Assembly (NCBI GenBank): GCA_050330975.1
Contig: JBHJHK010000217.1
Location: 1 to 15,851 of the forward strand
Direction of reading: 5' to 3'
DNA from: JBHJHK01 sp050330975
Lineage (GTDB): Bacteria > Pseudomonadota > Gammaproteobacteria > Competibacterales > Competibacteraceae
Length of the DNA stretch: 15,851 nucleotides
Positions 1-7,941 of the stretch are shown piece by piece; the first letter of the stretch is position 1; each line of letters starts with the position of its first letter. The position numbers and the translations under genes are program-made. Below the pieces are notes generated by a model. That model was given only the letters and a program-made list of their open reading frames with translations. It was not told the origin of the DNA and did no database searches.

Positions 1-35
1 CCACCGGCCTCTGCCGGGCCCCCCCGAGATCCGTC

Positions 36-728
36 CTAAACCATCAGGTGGCGCTGCACTAGGCCCTCGTCCAGCTCATCCATAGCCCCTGTGGCCACCA
101 CCTCCCCCTTGTCCAGCAGGCAAAACTGCTCGGCCACCCGCCGGGCAAAGGGGAGCTTTTGCTCCACCAGCAACACCGTGAGCCGCTCTTCCCGGTTGAG
201 GCGTCGGATGATATCGCCGATCTCGGCGACGATGTTGGGTTGGATGCCCTCGGTGGGCTCGTCGAGGATCAGCAGGCGCGGTTCTAAGGTCAACGCCCGA
301 CCAATGGCCAATTGCTGTTGTTGACCCCCCGACAGATCCCCCCCTCGGCGACGGGCCATGGTGGCGAGGACGGGAAAAAGCTCAAACACCCGCTCGGGGA
401 TTTTGCCCCGACCTCGACCCCGCGCCACCAGGGCCGTGCGCAGGTTTTCCTCCACGGTGAGCTGGGGAAAAATCTCTCGGCCCTGGGGCACATAGCCCAC
501 CCCCAACCGCGCCCGGGCGTGGGCTGGGAGGCCGTCGAGGGAGCGATCCCCCAACAGAATGCTTCCCGAGGCCCGCAGCAGCCCCATGATCACCTTGAGC
601 AAGGTGGTTTTGCCCACGCCGTTGCGGCCCATGAGACAGACGCAACTTCCCACCGGCACGGTCAACGACACATCCCGCAGGATGTGGCTGCCGCCGTAGT
701 ACTGATTGATACCCTCTAGAACCAACAC
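36..728 (-). CDS. urtE: Urea ABC transporter ATP-binding subunit UrtE
   Basis: Cytoplasmic ATPase of the high-affinity urea importer; it pairs with UrtD to power the UrtB/UrtC permease. The 230-residue protein has a Walker A motif (GRNGVGKT, residues 34-41), an ABC signature LSGGQ (132-136) directly followed by Walker B (LLILDEP, 152-158), and the switch histidine region is replaced by LVEQ, as is usual in UrtE/LivF-like subunits. The start is GTG at 726-728, with a purine-rich GAGG just before it; no better in-frame start lies upstream. It begins 3 bases after the urtD stop, so it is probably translated from the same mRNA. It is the last urt gene; no convincing terminator is visible in the 35 bases left in the window. 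The closest alternative is a branched-chain amino acid LivF, but the urtABCDE order decides for urea. Confidence 0.96.
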   Translation of the reverse strand: MLVLEGINQYYGGSHILRDVSLTVPVGSCVCLMGRNGVGKTTLLKVIMGLLRASGSILLGDRSLDGLPAHARARLGVGYVPQGREIFPQLTVEENLRTALVARGRGRGKIPERVFELFPVLATMARRRGGDLSGGQQQQLAIGRALTLEPRLLILDEPTEGIQPNIVAEIGDIIRRLNREERLTVLLVEQKLPFARRVAEQFCLLDKGEVVATGAMDELDEGLVQRHLMV

Positions 729-731
729 GCC

Positions 732-1570
<839 letters not shown>

Positions 1571-1574
<4 letters not shown>

Positions 1575-2662
1575 GGCGTCGCCCGCCGCAACAGCCCCAC
1601 GACCCCCCGGGGCAGCAACAGGGTCACCAACACAAACAGGCCCCCGAGGAAAAACGGCCAGTAGACCGCCAGGAATTCCCCGGTGGTAAAGGTGGTTTTG
1701 GCGTAGTTCACAAGGCCAGCTCCCACCACGGGCCCCACCAGGGTGCCGCGGCCCCCCACGGCCACCCACACCACGGCCTCGATGGAGTTGAGGGGGGCAA
1801 ACTCGCTGGGGTTGATGATCCCCACCTGGGGGACGTAGAGGGCGCCAGCCACGCCGGCCAGGATGGCGGAAAAGGTAAACAACCACACCTTGTAGGCCTC
1901 GGTGCGGTAACCGGTGAAGCGCGCCCGGTCTTCGGCGTCGCGGATGGCCGTGACCACCCGGCCCAACTTGGAGGTGACGATGTAGCGGCAGGCCAAGTAC
2001 CCCAATCCCAAGGCGATGGCGGAACTCAAAAACAACCCCCGGCGGGTGGCGTCGCTCTGGAGGTCAAAGCCCAGGATGTCCTTGAAATCCGTCAGGCCGT
2101 TGTTGCCGCCAAAGCCCATTTCGTTGCGGAAAAACGCCAGCATCAGGGCGTAGGTCAGGGCCTGGGTGATGATGGAAAAGTACACCCCCGTCACCCGGGA
2201 GCGGAAGGCCAAGGTGCCAAATACCCAGGCCAACACCCCCGGCACCACCACCACCATGGCGGCGGCAAACCAAAACTGATCGAAGCCGTACCAGTAGATG
2301 GGCAGTTCCCGCCAGTTGAGGAACACCATAAAATCCGGCAACACCGGGTGGCCATAGACTCCCCGCTCGCCGATCTGGCGCATGAGGTACATGCCCATGG
2401 CGTAACCCCCTAGGGCGAAAAATGCCCCGTGGCCCAGGCTCAAGATGCCGCAAAAACCCCAGATGAGGTCGATGGAGAGCGCCAACAGGGCATAGCACAG
2501 GTACTTGCCCCACAGCGCCACGGTGTAGGTGGGAATGTGATAAGGAGAGCCTTCCGGCACAGCGGCATTGCCGTAGAGGATCCCACCGGACACCAGGATC
2601 AACAGGGCAAAGAACACCACGCTGCCGCGATCGCTGGTGATCAACCGGGACAAGAGACCCAC
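1571..2662 (-). CDS. urtC: Urea ABC transporter permease UrtC
   Basis: Inner-membrane permease of the urea importer, LivM-like. The 363-residue protein is rich in hydrophobic segments. It carries the conserved WGFCGILSLGHGAFFALGGY stretch after the first membrane spans, the UrtC-typical loop PDFMVFLNWRELPIYWYGFD, and near the C-terminus the EAVVWVAVGGRGTLVGPVVGA permease region that contacts the ATPases. The start is GTG at 2660-2662, 4 bases after the urtB stop; the stop overlaps the urtD start. UrtC pairs with UrtB to form the channel. Confidence is high because of both sequence and operon position. Confidence 0.96.
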
Positions 2663-2666
2663 GGCG

Positions 2667-4313
2667 TCAGCCCTCGGCGGCCCGGCCCCGCTGGGGAAAC
2701 AAACCCCGGGGACGGCGTTGGATAAACAGAATGATAAACACCAGTACCAATACCTTGGCCAGCACGGCGCCGGTGACGGGTTCGAGGAATTTGTTGATCA
2801 CCCCCAGGCCCATGGCTCCCACCAGGGTGCCCCAAAGGCTCCCCACCCCGCCAAACACCACCACCAAAAACGAGTCGACGATGTAGCTCTGGCCCAAGTT
2901 GGGGCCGACGTTGGTGAGCTGGGAGAGGGCGACGCCGGCGATGCCGGCAATCCCGGCCCCCAGGCCAAAGGTCAAGGCGTCCACCCAGCCGGTACGAATT
3001 CCGATACCGCTGGCCATGGGGCGATTCTGCACCACGGCGCGGATCTGTAGCCCCAAGGTGGTGCGCTTGAGGAGCAGCAATAGGGCGAAGAAGACCCCCA
3101 AGGCGAATAACAAGATAAACAATCGGTTATAGGTCAAGGCCAGGACGCTGTTCACCTGCCACACCCCGCTCATCCAGCTGGGGTTTTGCACCGGAACGTT
3201 TTGCGCCGACACCAACACACGCACCGTTTGCTGCAAAATCAAACTCAGGCCAAAGGTGGCCAGCAAAGTCTCCAAGGGACGGGATCGAAGAAAACGAATG
3301 ACCCCCAGTTGGATGAGGACCCCCACCCCACCCGCCAGCAAAAACGCCGCCGGCAAGGCGATCAACAGCGACCAGTCGATGAGGCCCGGCAGCAACAGCT
3401 GCACGCCATAGGCGGTGTAGGCCCCCAGCATGATCAATTCCCCGTGGGCCATATTGATGACCCCCATGACCCCAAAGGTGATGGCCAAACCGATGGCGGC
3501 CAAGAACAGCACCGAGCCCGTGGACAGACCGAAGAACACCGTCTCCAACTGCAGGTAAAAGCGCCGGGCGGCTTCGATGTCGGCCAACGCCGTTTCGATG
3601 GCCACCCGCACCTTTGGGTCGTCCTCGCGCTCCAACTGGCGATTCAACCGGTTGCGCACTTCGGGTTTGAGGTCGCCCGCCAGGGTGGTCACCGCATGGA
3701 GGCGGGTGGCGGGATCGGCGTCGCTGAGTTCCCCCAGCGCTAGGCCCGTGGCCATGGCCTCCCGCACCGCTGGGTCGTCCTCACCTGCCAAGGCCTGGCG
3801 CAGGGCGGCGGCGGCGGCGGGGTCGAAGTCGTCGATGAGGCGTTGGACCGCCGCCAACCGAACGGCCCCATCGGGGTGCTGGAGACTCAAATTGGCGATG
3901 GCGGTGCGCAACACCCCCCGCAGGCGGTTGTTGACGCTGATGCGCCGCGCCCCTCGGCGACCCACGTCCCCGAGGGAGGCCCCGTCCATGGGGTCGGTGA
4001 GGGTAAACCCACGGCCGCTTCGCTCGGCGAAGACCACCCGGTCATCGCTGCGACGGTAGTAGAGATCCCCCTCCAACAGGGCGCTCAAGATGGGGATGAG
4101 GCGGGGATGGTCGGGGTGGGCCTCGGCCAGGGCGAGGATGGCCCGCTCCTTGGCGCGGAAGTCGGCGGCGTTGAGGGCCGCCACGGCCTCGGCAAAAGCC
4201 CCGGGATCCCTGGACCCCGACGGCTCTTGCCCCAGGGCCCAAGGCCCTGGCACGGCCCACAACAGGGCCCACAATAGGACCCAGTACTGGAGGTTGCGCG
4301 AAGACTGGGTCAC
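2667..4313 (-). CDS. urtB: Urea ABC transporter permease UrtB, long form with periplasmic N-terminal domain
   Basis: Inner-membrane LivH-like permease of the urea importer. I chose GTG at 4311-4313 as start, giving 548 residues that open with a clear signal peptide or anchor (residues about 8-28, WVLLWALLWAVPGPWALG). Residues about 29-250 form a helical region with HEAT-like repeats (for example HPDGAVRLAAVQRLI, EDDPAVREAMATGLALG, EDDPKVRVAIETALADI). This long N-terminus is known in proteobacterial UrtB. The permease part begins near residue 255 and holds the conserved GVMGVINMAHGELIMLGAY segment and the coupling region VVVFGGVGSLWGTLVGA. A longer reading frame to 4388 would overlap the end of urtA by 38 bases and place a charged stretch before the signal segment, so I reject it. 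No strong ribosome binding site is seen for the chosen GTG. Confidence 0.93.
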   Translation of the reverse strand: MTQSSRNLQYWVLLWALLWAVPGPWALGQEPSGSRDPGAFAEAVAALNAADFRAKERAILALAEAHPDHPRLIPILSALLEGDLYYRRSDDRVVFAERSGRGFTLTDPMDGASLGDVGRRGARRISVNNRLRGVLRTAIANLSLQHPDGAVRLAAVQRLIDDFDPAAAAALRQALAGEDDPAVREAMATGLALGELSDADPATRLHAVTTLAGDLKPEVRNRLNRQLEREDDPKVRVAIETALADIEAARRFYLQLETVFFGLSTGSVLFLAAIGLAITFGVMGVINMAHGELIMLGAYTAYGVQLLLPGLIDWSLLIALPAAFLLAGGVGVLIQLGVIRFLRSRPLETLLATFGLSLILQQTVRVLVSAQNVPVQNPSWMSGVWQVNSVLALTYNRLFILLFALGVFFALLLLLKRTTLGLQIRAVVQNRPMASGIGIRTGWVDALTFGLGAGIAGIAGVALSQLTNVGPNLGQSYIVDSFLVVVFGGVGSLWGTLVGAMGLGVINKFLEPVTGAVLAKVLVLVFIILFIQRRPRGLFPQRGRAAEG

Positions 4314-4350
4314 GACGGCCGGAAGGTTCGCGGTGTGGCGGACGGGGTGA

Positions 4351-5640
4351 CTAATAGTTTTGTCCGGCGCACTGGCCCGTCTTGACATTGAAGTTGCCGC
4401 AGCTCACCGGCGGCATCCAATCGGCCAAGATATCCCGGCTGCCGGGCAAGAAGTCCGACCAGGCGTCGCCGATCACCGTCCCCGCGGTCTGTCCCACCAC
4501 TTCGAATTGGCCGTCCTCTTGAATTTCGCCGATGAGCACTGGCTTGGAGAGGTGGTGGTTGGGAAACATCACCGCCATATCCCCGGTCAAGTTGGGATGG
4601 GTCATGCCGTGCATGGCTTTGATGACGGGGTCGACCTCGGTGGTGCCGGCCTTCTCCACCGCCTTGACCCACATGTTAAAGCCGATGTAGTGGGCCTCCA
4701 TGGGGTCGTTGGTCACCCGGTCTTCGTCGCCGATGAAGGCGTGCCAGGTCTCGATGAATTCGTCGTTGGCGTCGGTGGGAACGCTCATGAAGTAGTTCCA
4801 AGCCGCCAGGTGGCCCACCAAGGGGGCGGTGTCGATGCCCGACAACTCTTCTTCCCCCACGGAGAAGGCCATCACGGGAATGTCCTCGGCGGAGATGCCC
4901 TGGTTGGCCAGCTCTTTGTAAAAGGGCACGTTGGCGTCGCCGTTGATGGTGGAGACCACAGCGGTTTTCTTGCCCTCGGAACCAAAGCGCTTGATGTCGG
5001 CGACGATGGATTGCCAATCGGCGTGGCCAAAGGGGGTGTAGTTGATCATGATGTCCGATTCAGCCACCCCGTTATCCTTGAGGAACTGCTCGAGGATCTT
5101 GTTGGTGGTGCGGGGATAGACATAGTCAGTGCCCGCCAACACCCAGCGCTCCACACCCAGCTCGTCGCGCAGGTAGTTGACCGCCGGCAGTGCCTGCTGG
5201 TTGGGGGCGGCCCCGGTGTAGAACACGTTCTTCGACGACTCTTCCCCTTCGTATTGCACGGGGTAGAACAACAGACCGATGAGTTCTTCAAACACCGGCA
5301 ATACCGACTTGCGCGACACGCTGGTCCAGCAGCCAAACACCACGGCCACCTGTTCTTTCTCCAGCAGTTCCCGGGCTTTCTCGGCGAACAAAGGCCAGTT
5401 GGACGCCGGATCCACCACCACGGCTTCCAGCTGTTTGCCCAGCACGCCACCGCGCTTGTTCTGCTCTTCGACGAGCATCAACACCGTGTCTTTGAGGGTG
5501 GTTTCGGAAATGGCCATGGTGCCCGACAAAGAGTGGAGCACGCCCACTTTGATGGTGTCTTGGGCGAGGGCCCCCGTGAAAGCCATGAGGGTGGCCGCGG
5601 CAACGGCGCCCCGCGACCAGAGAGCTGGCAACTGGATCAT
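4351..5640 (-). CDS. urtA: Urea ABC transporter substrate-binding protein UrtA
   Basis: Periplasmic protein that captures urea and delivers it to UrtBC. It is 429 residues with a typical signal peptide: positive RG at 10-11, hydrophobic core AAATLMAFTG, and likely cleavage after ALA at 26. The mature start QDTIKVGVLHSLSGTMAISE is the hallmark of UrtA. Further conserved parts are VDPASNWPLFAEKARELL, VFGCWTSVSRKSVLPVFE and LLFYPVQYEGEESS. There is no lipobox cysteine, so it is predicted to be soluble in the periplasm. The ATG at 5638-5640 is preceded by GAGGATGATTC, a good ribosome binding site. It is the first gene of the urt operon and lies 68 bases below the predicted sigma-54 transcription start. 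Confidence 0.97.
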   Translation of the reverse strand: MIQLPALWSRGAVAAATLMAFTGALAQDTIKVGVLHSLSGTMAISETTLKDTVLMLVEEQNKRGGVLGKQLEAVVVDPASNWPLFAEKARELLEKEQVAVVFGCWTSVSRKSVLPVFEELIGLLFYPVQYEGEESSKNVFYTGAAPNQQALPAVNYLRDELGVERWVLAGTDYVYPRTTNKILEQFLKDNGVAESDIMINYTPFGHADWQSIVADIKRFGSEGKKTAVVSTINGDANVPFYKELANQGISAEDIPVMAFSVGEEELSGIDTAPLVGHLAAWNYFMSVPTDANDEFIETWHAFIGDEDRVTNDPMEAHYIGFNMWVKAVEKAGTTEVDPVIKAMHGMTHPNLTGDMAVMFPNHHLSKPVLIGEIQEDGQFEVVGQTAGTVIGDAWSDFLPGSRDILADWMPPVSCGNFNVKTGQCAGQNY

Positions 5641-5717
5641 GAATCATCCTCGTGTGGTGTACATCGAGTGCTCGAGAACGGCGAACCGCTGGATCCGGCT
5701 CGCCGGCGCCGAATCAC

Positions 5718-5734
5718 TAGCAGGTGTTGTGCCA
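5718..5734 (-). promoter_or_regulatory. Sigma-54 (RpoN) promoter of urtABCDE
   Basis: On the minus strand the sequence reads TGGCACAACACCTGCTA. The -24 GG (5733-5732) and -12 GC (5721-5720) are separated by exactly ten bases, and the match to the TGGCACGNNNNTTGCW consensus is nearly complete. Transcription should begin near 5708, leaving a leader of about 68 bases before urtA. Sigma-54 control through NtrC is the known route for nitrogen-scavenging genes, including urea uptake in many proteobacteria. The motif and spacing are seen directly; use in the cell is inferred. Confidence 0.8.
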
Positions 5735-5784
5735 TGGGGTATCGGTTAGGAGAGGCCCTGTCCTCCCCACTATGAGGCATCGGT

Positions 5785-5833
5785 GCGCGCTTTTTTGGTG
5801 CAAAGGCCGCTGTTTTGCACTTAAAAAAGGCGC
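5785..5833. promoter_or_regulatory. Palindromic element with NtrC-like site upstream of the urt promoter
   Basis: Arms of about 20 bases (5785-5804 and 5814-5833) form a near-perfect inverted repeat around a 9-base centre; the inner arms GTGCAAA/TTTGCAC (minus-strand reading) match exactly. Within the left arm, 5787-5801 reads GCGCTTTTTTGGTGC, which fits the NtrC dyad GCAC-N7-GTGC with a single mismatch in the arms. Its centre lies about 86 bases above the predicted sigma-54 start, a usual enhancer position. No U-tract follows the hairpin in either direction, so an ordinary terminator is less likely. It lies just past the methyltransferase stop, so a role in ending that mRNA is not excluded. 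Confidence 0.5.
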
Positions 5834-5846
5834 TGGACCGGAGATC

Positions 5847-6521
5847 CTAGCGGCGGCGCTGGAGGTTGAGTTCGGTGACTCCCCAGGGAAACTCTCCGAG
5901 CCAACGGTCTTCGAGGTCGAAGCCCCAGGCGCCGTAGTCGCCCAGGGCATAGCTCACGGTCACCACCCGAGCCCCTGGGGGCAGGGTGTGGAGCCTGTCC
6001 AGGGCGGCGGGCATACTGGCCTCTGTCAGGGTGGTGCCGTAGAGATAAACCGCCGTGGCATCCCGGAGGTCGGCGGTGAGCCAATCGCCGTGGCGAAAGG
6101 TCAGCCGCGGCACGCGAGCGACGCGGGCCATGGCCGCGGCGCGGCGGACAAAGACCGGCTGGAGATCGATGCCCACCACCTGGGCGGGGGTGAAGCAGGC
6201 CAGCCACAACGCGACGCGCCCCCGGCCGCAGCCCAAGTCGTAGACCACATCCCCTGGCTTGAGGGCCAAACGCTGGGCCGCGGTCTGGAGGGTGGTCAAG
6301 AATGTCTCGCCGTAGGGGGCATCACAGCCTCGCCGGGTCCAGAAGCGGCGGTGGAGGCCGTAGGGGTTGTGGCAGGCGTAGGCCGCCATGAGCAAGGCAT
6401 CGCCGGCCAGGAAGCGGGGGTGGGGATAGTCTCGGACGGCGACGCGACAGGCCTCGCGCCATTCTCGCGCCATGGCCTTCAGGGGTAGCCAGGGGTCGGT
6501 GGCAGGTTCAGGGGGGGACAT
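5847..6521 (-). CDS. Class I SAM-dependent methyltransferase, substrate unknown
   Basis: The 224-residue protein has a Rossmann-fold methyltransferase core: motif I VVYDLGCGRGRVALWLA (residues about 92-108), then VVGIDLQPVFVRRA, where the acidic D119 would bind the SAM ribose, and a post-core strand GARVVTVSYALGD. The likely catalytic region is TAVYLYGTTL (157-165). An N-terminal helical part of about 85 residues includes DAPYGETF. I chose ATG at 6519-6521 because GGTGGAG lies six bases upstream; a frame extending to 6578 has no better support. It is cytoplasmic, without signal or membrane segments. It sits upstream of urtA in the same direction, but 206 bases and a separate sigma-54 promoter lie between, so it is probably not part of the urea system. 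The substrate cannot be read from the sequence. Confidence 0.85.
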   Translation of the reverse strand: MSPPEPATDPWLPLKAMAREWREACRVAVRDYPHPRFLAGDALLMAAYACHNPYGLHRRFWTRRGCDAPYGETFLTTLQTAAQRLALKPGDVVYDLGCGRGRVALWLACFTPAQVVGIDLQPVFVRRAAAMARVARVPRLTFRHGDWLTADLRDATAVYLYGTTLTEASMPAALDRLHTLPPGARVVTVSYALGDYGAWGFDLEDRWLGEFPWGVTELNLQRRR

Positions 6522-6680
6522 GGGCACTCCACCGGCGCTCGGTAACTGATGGCAGGGGCAGCCACCGCGGCGTGGCACTGCGCCCTCCGGCTGGGGGGCA
6601 GACGGCAGTCCCCTGGGGCATGGCGGGAAAAATCAATGACGGTGAATGGGCCTTGAAACCGTGGTATAAGAATGGTGACG

Positions 6681-6772
6681 CATTGTAAAGTTCTATGTGG
6701 TCATTTTCTATGTGGTCACTTATGTGCTTATGTGCTTATGTGGTCATGATATTGGGTAATTCGCTTTACAAT
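6681..6772. repeat. AT-rich repeat cluster bounded by inverted CTTTACAAT
   Basis: ATTGTAAAG at 6682-6690 and CTTTACAAT at 6764-6772 are exact inverted copies. Between them TTCTATGTGGTCA occurs twice (6691-6703, 6706-6718, period 15) and CTTATGTG three times in tandem (6719-6742, period 8). The ten-mer TATGTGGTCA therefore appears three times (6694, 6709, 6737). The segment is much richer in A+T than its surroundings. Each outer copy contains TACAAT, a -10-like hexamer pointing outward towards the methyltransferase on one side and the 110-residue ORF on the other. It may be a divergent control region with repeated regulator sites, or a small mobile repeat; no clear -35 boxes are visible. Confidence 0.6.
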
Positions 6773-6795
6773 TTGTTGAGCAATGGAGTGCTGTT

Positions 6796-7128
6796 ATGTT
6801 CTGCGATCATCGACAAGACGACTACGATGCCTTTCCCTCACCCCCTCGTCGGCGTGCCGTGTGGATTTACCATCCCCGCCAGGGCATTGGCTGCGGCGCC
6901 GAATCCGCCGTGGTGTCCTATCCCCAGGAAATCGCCCTGACGAGCCTGTCCCCCGACGTCCAAGTGGTGCTGTTGGTCGGCGTCGCCAACACTTGGCTGG
7001 AAGCGGAAGAGCTCGATGGTGCCGATGGCGCCTGTGGCTTTTTTGCCCTCCACGGCAAGGCCCCCCGAGCAAAAATTCGTCTGGAGGGGGATATCCCCTC
7101 GGCGGTGCGGGCCGTCGCCTGGTTGTAG
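6796..7128 (+). CDS. Hypothetical protein, 110 residues
   Basis: I do not recognise this protein. It starts at ATG 6796 with GGAG about eight bases upstream. The sequence is compact and soluble: RRRAVWIYHPRQGIGCG near the start, a central hydrophobic strand VQVVLLVGVANTWLEAEEL, and a C-terminal part GFFALHGKAPRAKIRLEGDI. There is no signal peptide, no membrane segment and no metal motif. It stops 8 bases before the stop of the converging glutathione S-transferase-like gene, with no terminator between them. The repeat cluster just upstream could carry its promoter (TACAAT at 6767-6772). Codon use and the ribosome binding site make a real gene likely; the function is unknown. Confidence 0.6.
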   Translation: MFCDHRQDDYDAFPSPPRRRAVWIYHPRQGIGCGAESAVVSYPQEIALTSLSPDVQVVLLVGVANTWLEAEELDGADGACGFFALHGKAPRAKIRLEGDIPSAVRAVAWL

Positions 7129-7136
7129 AGAAGCCT

Positions 7137-7825
7137 TCAGTAGTACCCTTTGGCGCGTCGCCCCAAGCCGTCAAACAGGTCTAGACAGCGCTCAAACCAA
7201 CCATTGATGGGGTCGTCTGCTTGGAGCAACCGCAAAGGGCTCATGATCCGCGCCCATTGAAAGGCGCCAAAGGCGGCGTAGTCCCCGTAGAGGGGGGTGT
7301 CGCCGCCGATGAATGGCTGGTGCTTGAGGGTAAAGCGCAGGGGGTGTAGGCTCTTTTGAAAGCTCTCTAGACGGTTCTCGCGCCCGCTCTGAGCCTCTTC
7401 GAGGGTTTGTTGCAGCCGCTGTTCGCGACTGGTGCGAAAGTACCCCTGGTCTTCGGGGCGCAAATGGCGGTAAATGTCCAGTATGATCAGGGAATTGAGC
7501 GCTGGTTGGAGGGAAGTGCTGACCCACTGCTCCACAAACCGCGACAGGGCTCGGCCGGGGGGGGGCCAAACAGGCTTGGGCCCTCGGGGTAGTGGGCCTC
7601 CAGGTACTCGGCGATCTGGCCACTGTCTCCCACCCAGCGCCCGTTGTCCTCGATGACCGGCAGGGTCTTTTGCTGGCCATCATTGATGTCACAGATGCCG
7701 GTGAAGGGAGTAGGCAGGGTTTCAAAGGCCAGTCCCTTGTGGGCCATGGCCATCTGGGTACGCCAGCAATGGGGACTAAAGCGTCGGTCGTCGACGCCCA
7801 CCAAATCGTATAGCACGAGAGCCAT
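7137..7825 (-). pseudogene. Glutathione S-transferase-like gene broken by a frameshift at a nine-base homopolymer
   Basis: The N-terminal half (from ATG at 7823-7825) is a thioredoxin-fold GST domain: MALVLYDLVGVDDRRFSPHC, the cis-proline motif TLPVIED and GDSGQIAEYLE. This frame runs on to SLFGPP and then loses similarity. The helical C-terminal domain (RALSRFVEQWVSTSLQPALN to GLGRRAKGYY) continues in another frame that ends at 7137. The frames meet at a run of nine bases, G on the plus strand at 7557-7565. Adding one base, or removing two, would restore a protein of 229 or 228 residues, a normal GST length. The rest of both halves is intact, so a sequencing error in the run or a very recent mutation is likely; slippage-based switching is possible. 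Such enzymes conjugate glutathione or act as reductases; the substrate is unknown. It diverges from recC across 116 bases. Confidence 0.8.
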
Positions 7826-7941
7826 GGCAAGTCTCCAGTTCAGAGTCAGGGGAAGGGGCAAGTCGGCAACGGGGGGATGGCTTCCCCTGCCAAGCATAGT
7901 GGCCTTGGCTGGGGGCGTCGAATGATTCGAGACGGCGACCG

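Noticed and set aside
1575..1886. N-terminal extension of urtD by 104 codons
   Set aside because: It lies fully inside urtC, is unlike ABC ATPases, and the ATGA overlap gives a better start.
4360..5775. Long plus-strand open frame of 471 codons
   Set aside because: It lies antisense to urtA, has low-complexity His/Gly/Val composition and no domain; urtA on the other strand is certain.
5785..5833. Hairpin considered as the methyltransferase terminator
   Set aside because: Neither strand has a U-tract directly after the stem; A runs follow instead, so I listed it as a regulatory palindrome.
7846..7880. GGGGAAG/CTTCCCC inverted pair in the gap before recC
   Set aside because: Short arms in G-rich sequence are expected by chance, and no promoter or operator could be tied to them.
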